DNA of 64,000 bases. It comes from Paraburkholderia sp. BL23I1N1 (GTDB lineage: Bacteria; Pseudomonadota; Gammaproteobacteria; Burkholderiales; Burkholderiaceae). Under the pieces are notes generated by a model. That model saw nothing but the letters and a program-made list of their open reading frames with translations, made no database searches and had not been told where the DNA came from. Below, in pieces: positions 1-7,246 of the stretch; position 1 is the stretch's first letter, and each line of letters begins with the position of its first letter. Both the position numbers and the translations under genes were made by a program. The DNA lies in assembly GCF_003610295.1 (NCBI RefSeq), contig NZ_RAPV01000001.1, positions 2,294,001-2,358,000 of the forward strand, given 5' to 3'.

Positions 1-207
1 CAGAGCATTCGTGCCGCGGAGATTATCTGCATGTTGATACAGATCCTCCAGATATCGCAGCTTCTTCGTATGCGTGGAATCCGCCAGTTGCGCGGCCGAC
101 ATTGCCGACCAGACTGCGGTCCAAAACCGCGGTAGCCCGACATCGTCGACCAGCATCGGGCCACGAAGCGCCGCCGGAACCGCGGCACCGAACAATTGTT
201 GAAACAC
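1..207 (-). CDS. Partial site-specific integrase-like protein (N-terminal part, runs off the left edge)
   Basis: The minus-strand reading from a GTG at 207 gives an uninterrupted peptide to the window edge. It contains GLPRFWTAVWS and STHTKKLRYLEDLYQHAD, which resembles the N-terminal core-binding region of plasmid/phage-type tyrosine recombinases from memory; the catalytic domain would lie outside the window. The same frame stays open upstream to about 252 without a good ATG. A second frame (SEQQLTPLMVSLPVAY) abuts it, so the 5' end may be frameshifted. The call rests on short-motif resemblance only. The neighbourhood (TA pair, IS elements, remnants) fits a mobile-island boundary. Confidence 0.4.
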   Translation of the reverse strand, partial: MFQQLFGAAVPAALRGPMLVDDVGLPRFWTAVWSAMSAAQLADSTHTKKLRYLEDLYQHADNLRGTNAL

Positions 208-465
208 TGGGATCGCCCGTAAGAATACGCAACGGGCAAAGATACCATTAATGGGGTCAGCTGTTGCTCAGAAATCCAGTGAGAAGCTCGCTGCACGCAA
301 CAGACCAAAACATACCAGTCCTGTTGATAATTTATCTTATGTCAAATTGAAGTTCTCTAACTTGCTCACCTCGGGCTACATTCGGTCGTCGAGCGCATCT
401 ATTTGTAAGTTTTGTAACGTTTACGTTAGATTACGCGCCGCTTCCGATTTCCAGCAGGATTCCAG

Positions 466-996
466 GTGTCTGCAGAACAACGGCATGGCTGCCTGCAAGA
501 GCTTCTCGCCCTGACCAACGGTCTTTCAATCGCCGCAGTCGCCCGAACGTTGCGCTGTTGCTCGCGCACAATCCGCAACTACGTCGCCGGCCGTTCGCCA
601 ATACCGTGGCATCGCATCGAAATGCTTCGCCTGCTCGCGCTTGAGACCTCCGCGACACAAGGCAATTCCAGCGGCGGTATGCCAGCCGACGAAACGCCTG
701 TAGTGGCCAATATCGAACCCGATCCCGCGGTTCCGGACGTCCCGCCCGCTGAATTGCTCGCGTGGGTCGGCGTCCACGCCCCGCATTACCTTTCCAGCAG
801 GCGCAGCTTCGCGCTATACGTACGCGGCTGGAACGTAGTCGACAAAATCCGTCGCGCCAAGCGTGAAGGCACGTTCGCGGCTGTGCTCGCGCGCTGGCGT
901 ACGCTCGCAGTCGAGCTGCCGCGAATGTGGCGCTCAGGCCGGATGTTTGCGGGCATTGGCCCACCTGCGTACGTGCACGACAAAACAGCATCGTGA
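466..996 (+). CDS. Hypothetical protein with N-terminal helix-turn-helix
   Basis: This 176-residue protein starts at a GTG preceded by AGCAGGA about 7 nt upstream. Residues about 10-50 (LQELLALTNGLSIAAVARTL then CCSRTIRNYVAG) look like a small helix-turn-helix that could bind DNA. The middle is proline-rich and acidic. The C-terminal half (from LLAWVGVHAPHYLSSRRSF) is predicted soluble, with no membrane segment or signal peptide. I do not recognise a named family. The overlapping antisense ORF (431-1201) is Arg/Ser-rich and is probably its shadow. It lies between an integrase-like fragment and a toxin-antitoxin pair, so an accessory or mobile-island gene is likely. Confidence 0.6.
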   Translation: MSAEQRHGCLQELLALTNGLSIAAVARTLRCCSRTIRNYVAGRSPIPWHRIEMLRLLALETSATQGNSSGGMPADETPVVANIEPDPAVPDVPPAELLAWVGVHAPHYLSSRRSFALYVRGWNVVDKIRRAKREGTFAAVLARWRTLAVELPRMWRSGRMFAGIGPPAYVHDKTAS

Positions 997-1067
997 CGGC
1001 TAACGGACGTATGGGCGGAAAAATGGGGCGTCTAGCGCCCCATGTAATCTGGATGGTTTGGGAACGG

Positions 1068-1394
1068 TCAGAAATCGAGCTGAGCCGCCGTGATGCCGAG
1101 CGCGATCGCGATCTTTTCGCGTGAAGCCTTGCGCAAGCGATCGCTGCCTTCCTGCTGTGCGTAGGCCGATTGACTGATGCCCATACGTGCAGCGACTTCA
1201 ACTTGCGTTAGGCCAAGATGCTCGCGCCAGGCGCGAACCGGCGTTGCACCGTCAACCGTCAGGCTCACGACTTCGTGCGGAATCAGGCCGCGTTCAGCAC
1301 TATGCTCGGCGACATACTCCGCGTACGGAATCACGACATAGGCGGGTTTGCCGTCCGGTCCGTTGATGACCTGAATGTTAGTACGTGCGTTCAT
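1068..1394 (-). CDS. Xre-family antitoxin
   Basis: This 108-residue protein has two parts. The N-terminal segment (about 1-55, including DGKPAYVVIPYAEYV) looks like a Phd/YefM-type dimerisation or toxin-binding strand region. The C-terminal Xre helix-turn-helix (about 57-108) contains RAWREHLGLTQVEVAARMGISQSAYAQ. It begins inside the 3' end of the upstream RelE-like toxin gene with a 17-nt overlap, so the two are translated as a coupled toxin-first operon, as in HigBA-type systems. As is known for the family, the antitoxin should neutralise the toxin and repress its own promoter. A second, truncated copy of this protein occurs at 4234-4698. Confidence 0.85.
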   Translation of the reverse strand: MNARTNIQVINGPDGKPAYVVIPYAEYVAEHSAERGLIPHEVVSLTVDGATPVRAWREHLGLTQVEVAARMGISQSAYAQQEGSDRLRKASREKIAIALGITAAQLDF

Positions 1395-1593
1395 TGCGTT
1401 TCCTCACTTCCTCAATCTCGACGACCTTGATAGCGCCGTCCCAGTTGAACAAGACCCGGTAATTGCCGACGCGGAGCCGGTAGCCGTATTCATGATCGGT
1501 CAGCGCTTTCACGCTCTGGCAATCTGGCATCGCGGCCAGAGTGCTCACGCCGTCACGAATCGCAACCTGATGCTGCCGGTCAAGCTTGCGCAA
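1378..1593 (-). CDS. RelE/ParE-family toxin
   Basis: This RelE-type toxin has the characteristic core YRLRVGNYRVLFNWDGAIKV followed by a basic C-terminus (EEVRKRNERTY). Such toxins are usually ribosome-dependent mRNA endonucleases. The first recognisable start is TTG at 1593, but the same frame remains open upstream and adds AINWTQKAAKQ, which matches the usual N-terminal strand and helix of the family. The true start is therefore probably a non-ATG codon near 1620-1632. The gene overlaps the antitoxin by 17 nt. A promoter-like TATAAT lies only about 10 nt before that extended N-terminus. Confidence 0.75.
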   Translation of the reverse strand: MRKLDRQHQVAIRDGVSTLAAMPDCQSVKALTDHEYGYRLRVGNYRVLFNWDGAIKVVEIEEVRKRNERTY

Positions 1594-1638
1594 TTGTTTC
1601 GCCGCTTTCTGGGTCCAGTTGATCGCGTTCGTACTTCT

Positions 1639-1667
1639 ATTATAAGAATAATATAAGTTTTTGCCAG
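1639..1667 (-). promoter_or_regulatory. Putative sigma70 promoter of the toxin-antitoxin pair
   Basis: On the minus strand a perfect TATAAT (+ strand 1639-1644) is preceded, 17 bp upstream, by CTGGCA (4 of 6 matches to TTGACA). The surrounding DNA is AT-rich, unlike the genes. Transcription would start near 1632, almost on top of the likely toxin start, which suggests a leaderless or very short-leader mRNA. Confidence 0.5.
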
Positions 1668-1859
1668 CTCAACTTATTTTCCTTTGCCACGCCCTGCCCG
1701 CCTTCCGCAGATCTGCCTGCTGACTTGGGCGCTGATTCTACAGTTCGCCTGAAACACGCAGTGTCGCCAGCACCGCTTGTCCTTTTGTCAGGCTGGCCGG
1801 TCTGTCGCAGTTTCGAAGATCGCCAAAAAAGTGTGCTGCATGGGCGAATAATTTGTCCC

Positions 1860-2036
1860 CGTACCGACGAGCCTCCACCAGAGGTCGCGGCCGCCGGTCA
1901 TGATCGCTGCATCATCCCGATCAAGCCGGAGAACGTCGATGCGTGGCTCAATCCAAATCCGTCCGAACTGGCTGCGCAATACGCCATTCTTGATGACCGC
2001 GAACGGCCGTATTACGAACATCGGATGGCGGCATGA
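1860..2036 (+). pseudogene. Remnant of an SOS response-associated peptidase-like protein (C-terminal end)
   Basis: The last ~58 codons of a short plus-strand frame read TDEPPPEVAAAGHDRCIIPI, then a WLNP and a YAILDDRERPYYEHR segment. I associate these with the C-terminus of SRAP/YedK-type proteins in Burkholderia, where a conserved His sits in this region. Nothing recognisable precedes it: codons before about 1860 look random, so the catalytic N-terminal Cys region is missing. The identification is from memory of the family and is moderately uncertain. It looks like a decayed fragment left in the island. Confidence 0.4.
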
Positions 2037-2131
2037 TGCGCGCGCGGTGCTGCACAACCAGCGGCAAATTTCAGCAGTCTGGCAGGGCCTACTCCCGCTA
2101 ACAACCGGTTGCGACTAGGGGCGGTACAAGC

Positions 2132-2160
2132 AAAAGGGCTCCGCCTCTGGGGAGCCCTTC
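2132..2160 (-). terminator. Intrinsic terminator after the binding-protein gene
   Basis: A 9-bp stem (AAGGGCTCC 2134-2142 pairing with GGAGCCCTT 2151-2159) is followed on the minus strand by TTTTG. It sits about 45 nt past the stop of the minus-strand gene ending at 2203. Confidence 0.75.
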
Positions 2161-2202
2161 GATCGGACAACAGGGCGTGCAAAAAGCGCACTGGTCCGTC
2201 CG

Positions 2203-2805
2203 TCAGCTCCTCGGCGCAATGTCGAAGTCGAAGTACTTCTTCTCGATCTTCTTATAAGCGCCGTCCCTCATCATGCCGTCGATGGCCTTGTCGATATCGG
2301 CCTTCAGGTCCGTGTCTGCCTTGCGAAGACCGATTGCCGCCGCGCCGCTCGGAATCGCTTCGCCGGCGAGCGCGTACCCGTTGCCGCGCGGCATCTTCAG
2401 AAAGCCCAGCTCGGCCTGAACCTGGTCCTGCAGCGCGGCATCGATGCGGCCTGCCTCCAGGTCTTGATAAACCTGATCCTGGTTCTGGTAGGAAACGACC
2501 TTCACGCCGTTCGCTTCCCATCTCTTGGCGTAGGTTTCCTGAATCGTGCCTTGCTCGACACCAACCGATCTGCCTTTGAGCGACTCGACCGTCGGGTGCA
2601 GGCCCGAGCCTTTCCTGGCGACGAGCGCGGTCGGCGTTTCGAAGAGCGGAGACGAGAACGCGATCTGTTCTGCGCGCTCTGCCGTGATCGTCATCGAGGA
2701 CAGCACGCCATCGAACTTCCTCGCCTTAAGTCCGGGAATCAGGCCGTCGAAGTCGTTTTCAACCCAGACACATTTCGCCTTCAGGCGGGTGCAGATTTCA
2801 TTGCC
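2203..2805 (-). pseudogene. Amino-acid ABC transporter substrate-binding protein, 5' end removed at an IS630 insertion
   Basis: The readable part is the bulk of a periplasmic lysine/arginine/ornithine-type binding protein (family SBP_bac_3). It contains LGNEICTRLKAKCVWVENDF, DGVLSSMTITAERAEQIAFS and the C-terminal KKIEKKYFDFDIAPRS. The signal peptide and first ~45 residues are absent because the reading frame runs into the left end of the IS630 element at 2808. Joining the sequence across the IS (dropping one TA) does not restore a binding-protein N-terminus, so flanking DNA was also lost or rearranged. Without its signal peptide the product could not reach the periplasm. Confidence 0.85.
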
Positions 2806-2807
2806 TA

Positions 2808-4030
2808 GTGTCGTGACTTCCGTGAACTGTCGGTAAATATGGGGCCGGGGAAAGACGTTGTAACCACGAGCACGCTGCGCGAAAATCGGGGAATGGAAAA
2901 ATACATCGTTACCCTGACGGCGAAAGAAAGAGAGCAACTCGAAGCGATTGTGAGCAAAGGTTCGCACCAGTCCCAGAAGGTAATCAACGCTCTCATTCTG
3001 TTGAATTGCGACACCTCTTCAGGGCGCTGCCGTCGCTCCGGGCAAGAGGTCGCAGCGGTGTTGCACGTGAGCGCGCGCAAGATCGACCGGGTGAAGAAAC
3101 GTTTCGTGGAGGAAGGCTACGAAGCCGCGCTTGTCAGGCCGCCGGGCCAAAGGGTCTACGACAGCAAGATTGACGGCGAGCTTGAGGCCCGCCTGATTGC
3201 GCTGAGCTGCGGCGAGCCTCCCGAGGGCCAGGCGAACTGGTCGCTGCGGCGATTGGCGCAGCGTGCCGTAGAGCTGGAGTACGTGGATAGTCTCTCGCAC
3301 GAAACGGTGCGGCGTGCGCTCAAAAAAACGAACTCAAGCCGTGGCGCAAGATAGGCTGGATTATCCCGCCCAAAGCGAACGCGGAGTTCGTGGCGGCCAT
3401 GGAAAACGTGCTCGATGTGTACCACCGGCCCTACGACGCGACGCGCCCCGTGGTGTGCATGGACGAGACGCCGCGGCAGTTGATTCGCCAGACCCGCGAA
3501 CCGATCAAAGCGGCACCAGGGCGTCCTGCGCGGGAGGACTATGAGTACGAGCGCTGTGGCGTGTGCAATGTCTTCATGGCATCGGAACCCCTTGCCGGAC
3601 GGCGTCTGACGAAAGTCACCGACTCCCGGACCAGGGTGCAATGGTCCCGCTTCGTACAGGACATTGCCCAGGCCTACCCGGATGCGCAACGAATCACCCT
3701 CGTGATGGACAACCTGAACACCCACACGGCCGCCGCGCCCTACGAAACCTTCCCGCCATCGCAGGCCAAAGCGCTGTGGGACCGGTTTGAATTTGTCTAC
3801 ACGCCCAAACATGGCAGTTGGCTGGACATGGCCGAGATCGAACTCAATGTGATGATCAAGCAGTGCCTCGACCGGCGCATCGACAACATCGACACGGTGT
3901 GCCGCGAGGTGGCCGCCTGGCAGGCTCGACGAGATCAGCTTAAGGCCAGGATCAACTGGCAGTTCACCACCGACGATGCCCGCATCAAACTGTCCAGGCT
4001 ATATCCGACATTTGAGGCCTGACGAAACAC
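2808..4030 (+). mobile_element. IS630-family insertion sequence (copy A, 1223 bp)
   Basis: The element is flanked by TA dinucleotides at 2806-2807 and 4031-4032, the TA target duplication typical of IS630/Tc1-mariner elements. Its ends are short imperfect inverted repeats: GTGTCGTGAC at the left and, on the complementary strand at the right, GTGTTTCGTCAG. It carries one transposase gene in two frames. It interrupts the amino-acid binding-protein gene. Confidence 0.85.
2893..4022 (+). CDS. IS630-family transposase, made by -1 frameshifting
   Basis: Frame 1 (2893-3354) encodes the helix-turn-helix half (EVAAVLHVSARKIDRVKKRF). Frame 2 (open from about 3327 to 4022) encodes the DDE catalytic half with VVCMDETP, LVMDNLNTH and KHGSWLDMAEIE, the three acidic residues of a DD34E transposase. 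The frames meet at a run of seven A (3322-3328); a -1 slip there gives an unbroken ALKKNELKPW join. IS630 elements commonly use such a slip, so the gene is probably functional rather than broken. The start ATG has GGGG only 4 nt upstream; a GTG at 2839 is an alternative. Confidence 0.85.
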
Positions 4031-4233
4031 TAGAGTGTCGACTTTAGCTTGGCTCCGGTTGCTGGTCACTATGCGTAGAAATGCACATAGTGGCTGTTCA
4101 GCCATAACAGACCAATGGACTGATACGTGCATCCGAGACGAATGCGATAATTCCGAAGACGAGGCCAAAGACTTTGGCGCAACAAAAGGACCAAGAAGTA
4201 CTGTTTCAGTCGCTTGTGTACGAAGGATCGTCG

Positions 4234-4698
4234 ATGAGCGGCGTGCTGAACATGAGGAAAACGCCCTGGTTTCCTTCCTCGATCAAGCCTGTCAGGGAAG
4301 GCTTATACGAAACCCACTGGTTGATTAGATCGTGGAGCATATTGCGCTACTGGGATGGGAAATTGTGGCGTACAGATGGGCAAGTCTGTAGCAGGCAAGA
4401 CTACGCCTGGCGCGGCCTTGCTCGCCTTGGCCAACTTCATGTCGCTGGCCATGCCGCCGAGCATGGCGCCGAACGTAGACCGATTCCACATGAAGTCGTG
4501 AACGCGACGGTCGATGGTGCAACTCCGTCTCGAGCGTGGCGGGAGCACCTTGGGCTGACCCAGGCAGAAATCGCTGCGCACATGGGTATCAGTCAATCGG
4601 CCTACTCTCAACAGGAAGGTAAAAAGCGGCTGAGGGAGTCCTCGCGCACAAAGATTGCTGCGGCGCTTGGCATCACAGCGGATCAACTTGACTTCTGA
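4234..4698 (+). CDS. Chimeric ORF: small WRGL-type domain fused to an Xre antitoxin C-terminus
   Basis: The ATG at 4234 has GAAGGA 8 nt upstream. Residues about 8-60 (WFPSSIKPVREGLYE, YWDGKLWRT, YAWRGL) resemble a small orphan domain common in Burkholderia and phage genomes, where proteins usually end shortly after WRGL. From about residue 70 the sequence switches to HGAERRPIPHEVVNATVDGA and an Xre helix-turn-helix (REHLGLTQAEIAAHMGISQ) ending GITADQLDF, nearly matching the antitoxin at 1068-1394. There is no toxin gene beside it. It looks like a deletion fusion between two island genes; the DNA-binding half is intact, so it could still bind the antitoxin's operator. Confidence 0.6.
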   Translation: MSGVLNMRKTPWFPSSIKPVREGLYETHWLIRSWSILRYWDGKLWRTDGQVCSRQDYAWRGLARLGQLHVAGHAAEHGAERRPIPHEVVNATVDGATPSRAWREHLGLTQAEIAAHMGISQSAYSQQEGKKRLRESSRTKIAAALGITADQLDF

Positions 4699-4759
4699 TT
4701 AGCCAAGGTGCGTGAATCTGACGGACGAAGGCAACGGAATCGCCAATTGCTTTTGTTTT

Positions 4760-5578
4760 TCAGGACGAAGCTGCCTGGCGGTTTCGCAGGTTGAGTTCAA
4801 CCGTCTCTAAAAGTGCGTCGAATAAAGCCTCATCGGAGTCGGACATCGAAACCGCGCGCGAGTCCAGTGGGACGCGCGAACGCTCTACCTCTGCGCAGAC
4901 GACAATGTCTCTTGCGGTTGGCATTCTCGTGTTTTTTTGCCGCTTGTATTGAATTCTATAAAGTTTGGCGCTCATCTCGGGCCCGGCCCACAAGTCGCTC
5001 ACCGATCTGATTCGGCCTTCAAAAACAAACCGAACCCACACCTTTTCATGCCCAACCGACTCATCGGTCATTACCTCCGCAAGCACAAGGAGTATGAACG
5101 GGACGTCAACCTGCTCGAGCTCGCTGTAAGACCATAGATTCAGCACGTCGGCAACCGATATGAGGTTGACAAAGCGCTCGATGGAAAGCGATTTGACCAG
5201 ATCGGCCATTACGGCGAAGTGAGCCTGCCATCGCGCAATAAAAGCGGCACGATTGCGGCTCTCAACCTCGATACTCGGCATCCCTCGCGCGAAGAGGACC
5301 GGGGGCTGGACAGCGCTCGTTGTGAGCGGGCACGGCGATGAAGAAAAATGCTGTCGGTGGAAGAACTGAAGTCCTAGCCGCTCGTCATTCTCCACAATCA
5401 TCATCTCGCGACGACAGAAAGGACATCGCGCGAGGTGCCCTTCCGCACCTTGCAATCTGAGTTCGTCAAGGTACGAGGCAGCATCCACGTACCGTTCCGC
5501 CTTGTGATGCAATGCGAGAGGGAGGTGAATTTTGGGATTTTTCACGGCCAGATTGCGTTCAATAATTGCTGACGTCAT
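4760..5578 (-). CDS. Orphan cysteine/histidine-containing protein, CoiA-like N-terminus
   Basis: This 272-residue soluble protein has no signal peptide. Residues about 50-80 hold a putative metal-binding patch, CPFCRREMMIV followed by FFHRQHFSSSPCPL, a C-x2-C / H-x2-H-x5-C arrangement that recalls the N-terminal zinc region of CoiA-like proteins. The remaining ~190 residues are not recognisable. Base composition is visibly lower in GC than the flanking metabolic genes, which fits recent acquisition. It is monocistronic, at the right end of the mobile segment. Function unknown; nucleic-acid or competence-related work is only a guess from the Cys/His patch. Confidence 0.65.
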   Translation of the reverse strand: MTSAIIERNLAVKNPKIHLPLALHHKAERYVDAASYLDELRLQGAEGHLARCPFCRREMMIVENDERLGLQFFHRQHFSSSPCPLTTSAVQPPVLFARGMPSIEVESRNRAAFIARWQAHFAVMADLVKSLSIERFVNLISVADVLNLWSYSELEQVDVPFILLVLAEVMTDESVGHEKVWVRFVFEGRIRSVSDLWAGPEMSAKLYRIQYKRQKNTRMPTARDIVVCAEVERSRVPLDSRAVSMSDSDEALFDALLETVELNLRNRQAASS

Positions 5579-5630
5579 TGACGACCAGATGCTTGCGTCG
5601 TCTCATTTCGGTAGCGCAGGACAGGTCGCA

Positions 5631-5669
5631 GCAAAAACAAAGGGTCGCGGTGGCATCAGCGCAGCCCTT
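5631..5669 (-). terminator. Intrinsic terminator after the di-haem peroxidase gene
   Basis: CAAAGGG (5636-5642) pairs with CCCTTTG (5663-5669), with an imperfect inner stem. On the minus strand the hairpin is followed by TTTTT (+ strand 5631-5635). It lies 25 nt past the stop codon at 5694. Confidence 0.7.
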
Positions 5670-5693
5670 TGTGCCCAGCAAAGGCGATATGGC

Positions 5694-7130
5694 CTAGTGC
5701 GCGCTGACTTGGTATCCGTCATTCAACGTCTTCAGAAACGCAATGATGTCACGAATGTCCGCGTCAGTCATCGCGGGCTTGTCTCCGAACTTCCGGTCGA
5801 AGGGCGCATCCTTGTCGTCGATGTTCACATGAAACTGTATCGGCAGGTCGTCGTACTTCTGGATTTTCCCATCCGCGTAGTGCGGATAAAACTTTTGTGG
5901 AGCGGTGTTGCGTTCGTTGTAGAAGGCCATGACATCTTCAAGCGAGGTATAGACGCCATTGTGAAAAAACACCTTGCGCGTCGACACGTTCCGCAGCGTC
6001 GGCGTGAGGAACATGCCGCAATATTGTGTCTGATCTTTGAGGTCCGTCCTGAATGGACCACAGATACCCATGTCGAAGAAACTATGGTCTTTATTGACGA
6101 CAAGGTGGTTGTTGCGGGGCACGCCGAGCGCTTCGTACTCGTAGTCGGTGAACATCGGCGGCAGGCCGTCAGAGCCCGGCTTCGAAAGGTGGCAACCGGC
6201 ACAGTTGGCCTTGTCCGGGTCGTTGAACAGACGCAGTCCATGCAATTCCGCCTGACTGAGCCGCGCCTTGCCTTCCAGCCAGTAGTCATACTTGCTGGTG
6301 TACGGATGGAACGACAGATCTTCCACCTGATAGCGTGCGACCGCAAACATCGCCTCGGACATCGCAAGCGTTGCATTTTCGAATACATTCGCCCCAAAAA
6401 TCTGGACGAAGTCGTTCCTATAGGGCGTGCGCTCGAGCTTCGCAATAACATCCGCCACACCCGTGTTCGCCATCTCAACCGGATTGAGCATCGGTCCAGA
6501 CGCTTGTGCCTGCAGCGTATCCGCGCGGCCGTCCCAGAACATCCCGCCCTGAGGAACCATCGCGGGAGCGGCAGGCGCCACTCCCGCGTTCTTTTGTGCT
6601 CTCGCCACACCGGACACTTGACTTGCAACCTGCGCTAGATCAGGGGCGTTGTCCGCGTCGCCCGAATCCGGTCCGATACTGAAATTCGGCTGCCGGTAGA
6701 GATACATCAGCGACGGTGGCGGCCGGTAGCCTTGCTGCGACAACGATGGTCCGCCCAATTGGACAGCCAGATTATTGGCGGGAGCATATGCATGCTCCGG
6801 ACTGTGGCACGAAGCGCATGACTGGCGGCCGGAGGCTGAAAGCGTGGGGTCGAAAAATATCTTCTTCCCAAGTTGGGCTACTGCACTCAGCTGGGCCGGC
6901 GCTACGGGACGCTGGAGCTCAATAGGATTGGCGTTCGCACCCGTGACGCTTTCGACCACCGCGCCCACTGCCGCAGGTACGCGTGAGGGATACAGCAGCT
7001 CCCAGCCGCATAGGCCGACGGCGATGACGGCCGCTATGGCGACAACCCACACAAGCGTGCGCCGGACGCTAAACTGGGATCGACTCTGAATGGGACTTGT
7101 TTCAGTTGGGCGAACTGAAGAGGCGGGCAT
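5694..7130 (-). CDS. Di-haem cytochrome c peroxidase / MauG family protein
   Basis: The preferred start is the ATG at 7130 (MPASSVRPTE), giving 478 residues; an upstream ATG at 7220 would add a hydrophobic stretch that overlaps a terminator. A membrane anchor lies at about residues 23-43 (TLVWVVAIAAVIAVGLCGW), so the domain faces the periplasm. Two CxxCH haem-c sites are visible, CASCH and CAGCH, with the usual GKKIFFDPTLSASGRQSCAS context and GGMFWDGRAD. The family reduces peroxide or oxidises partner proteins. It follows the phosphoesterase gene on the same strand, but a strong terminator at 7166-7188 separates them, so transcription may be only partly shared. Confidence 0.9.
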   Translation of the reverse strand: MPASSVRPTETSPIQSRSQFSVRRTLVWVVAIAAVIAVGLCGWELLYPSRVPAAVGAVVESVTGANANPIELQRPVAPAQLSAVAQLGKKIFFDPTLSASGRQSCASCHSPEHAYAPANNLAVQLGGPSLSQQGYRPPPSLMYLYRQPNFSIGPDSGDADNAPDLAQVASQVSGVARAQKNAGVAPAAPAMVPQGGMFWDGRADTLQAQASGPMLNPVEMANTGVADVIAKLERTPYRNDFVQIFGANVFENATLAMSEAMFAVARYQVEDLSFHPYTSKYDYWLEGKARLSQAELHGLRLFNDPDKANCAGCHLSKPGSDGLPPMFTDYEYEALGVPRNNHLVVNKDHSFFDMGICGPFRTDLKDQTQYCGMFLTPTLRNVSTRKVFFHNGVYTSLEDVMAFYNERNTAPQKFYPHYADGKIQKYDDLPIQFHVNIDDKDAPFDRKFGDKPAMTDADIRDIIAFLKTLNDGYQVSAH

Positions 7131-7160
7131 ATGAACGACGACAAGGAATCTGAAAACGAA

Positions 7161-7188
7161 AAATGTTGCCAGCCCGAAGGGCTGGCAA
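7161..7188 (-). terminator. Intrinsic terminator with a TTCG-type loop after the phosphoesterase gene
   Basis: A perfect 10-bp stem (7166-7175 with 7179-7188) encloses a tiny loop. On the minus strand it reads TTGCCAGCCC-TTC-GGGCTGGCAA, effectively a C(TTCG)G tetraloop, followed by CATTTTTCG. It lies 59 nt beyond the stop at 7247 and just upstream of the peroxidase start. Confidence 0.8.
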
Positions 7189-7246
7189 CACCGAAGTAAT
7201 GTTCCGTTTCGCATCGACACGCATGCGTCGATGCAATCTGCGGAAT

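Noticed and set aside
431..1201. Long minus-strand ORF (256 codons) over the HTH orphan gene
   Set aside because: Arg/Ser/Ala-rich low-information composition typical of an antisense shadow; the plus-strand frame has a good ribosome-binding site and a plausible HTH.
2109..2579. 156-codon plus-strand ORF over the binding-protein pseudogene
   Set aside because: Ser/Arg/Pro-rich antisense shadow that begins within the terminator hairpin.
5532..6638. 368-codon plus-strand ORF
   Set aside because: Lies antisense to the di-haem peroxidase gene, which has two CxxCH sites and clear family motifs; the ORF has none.
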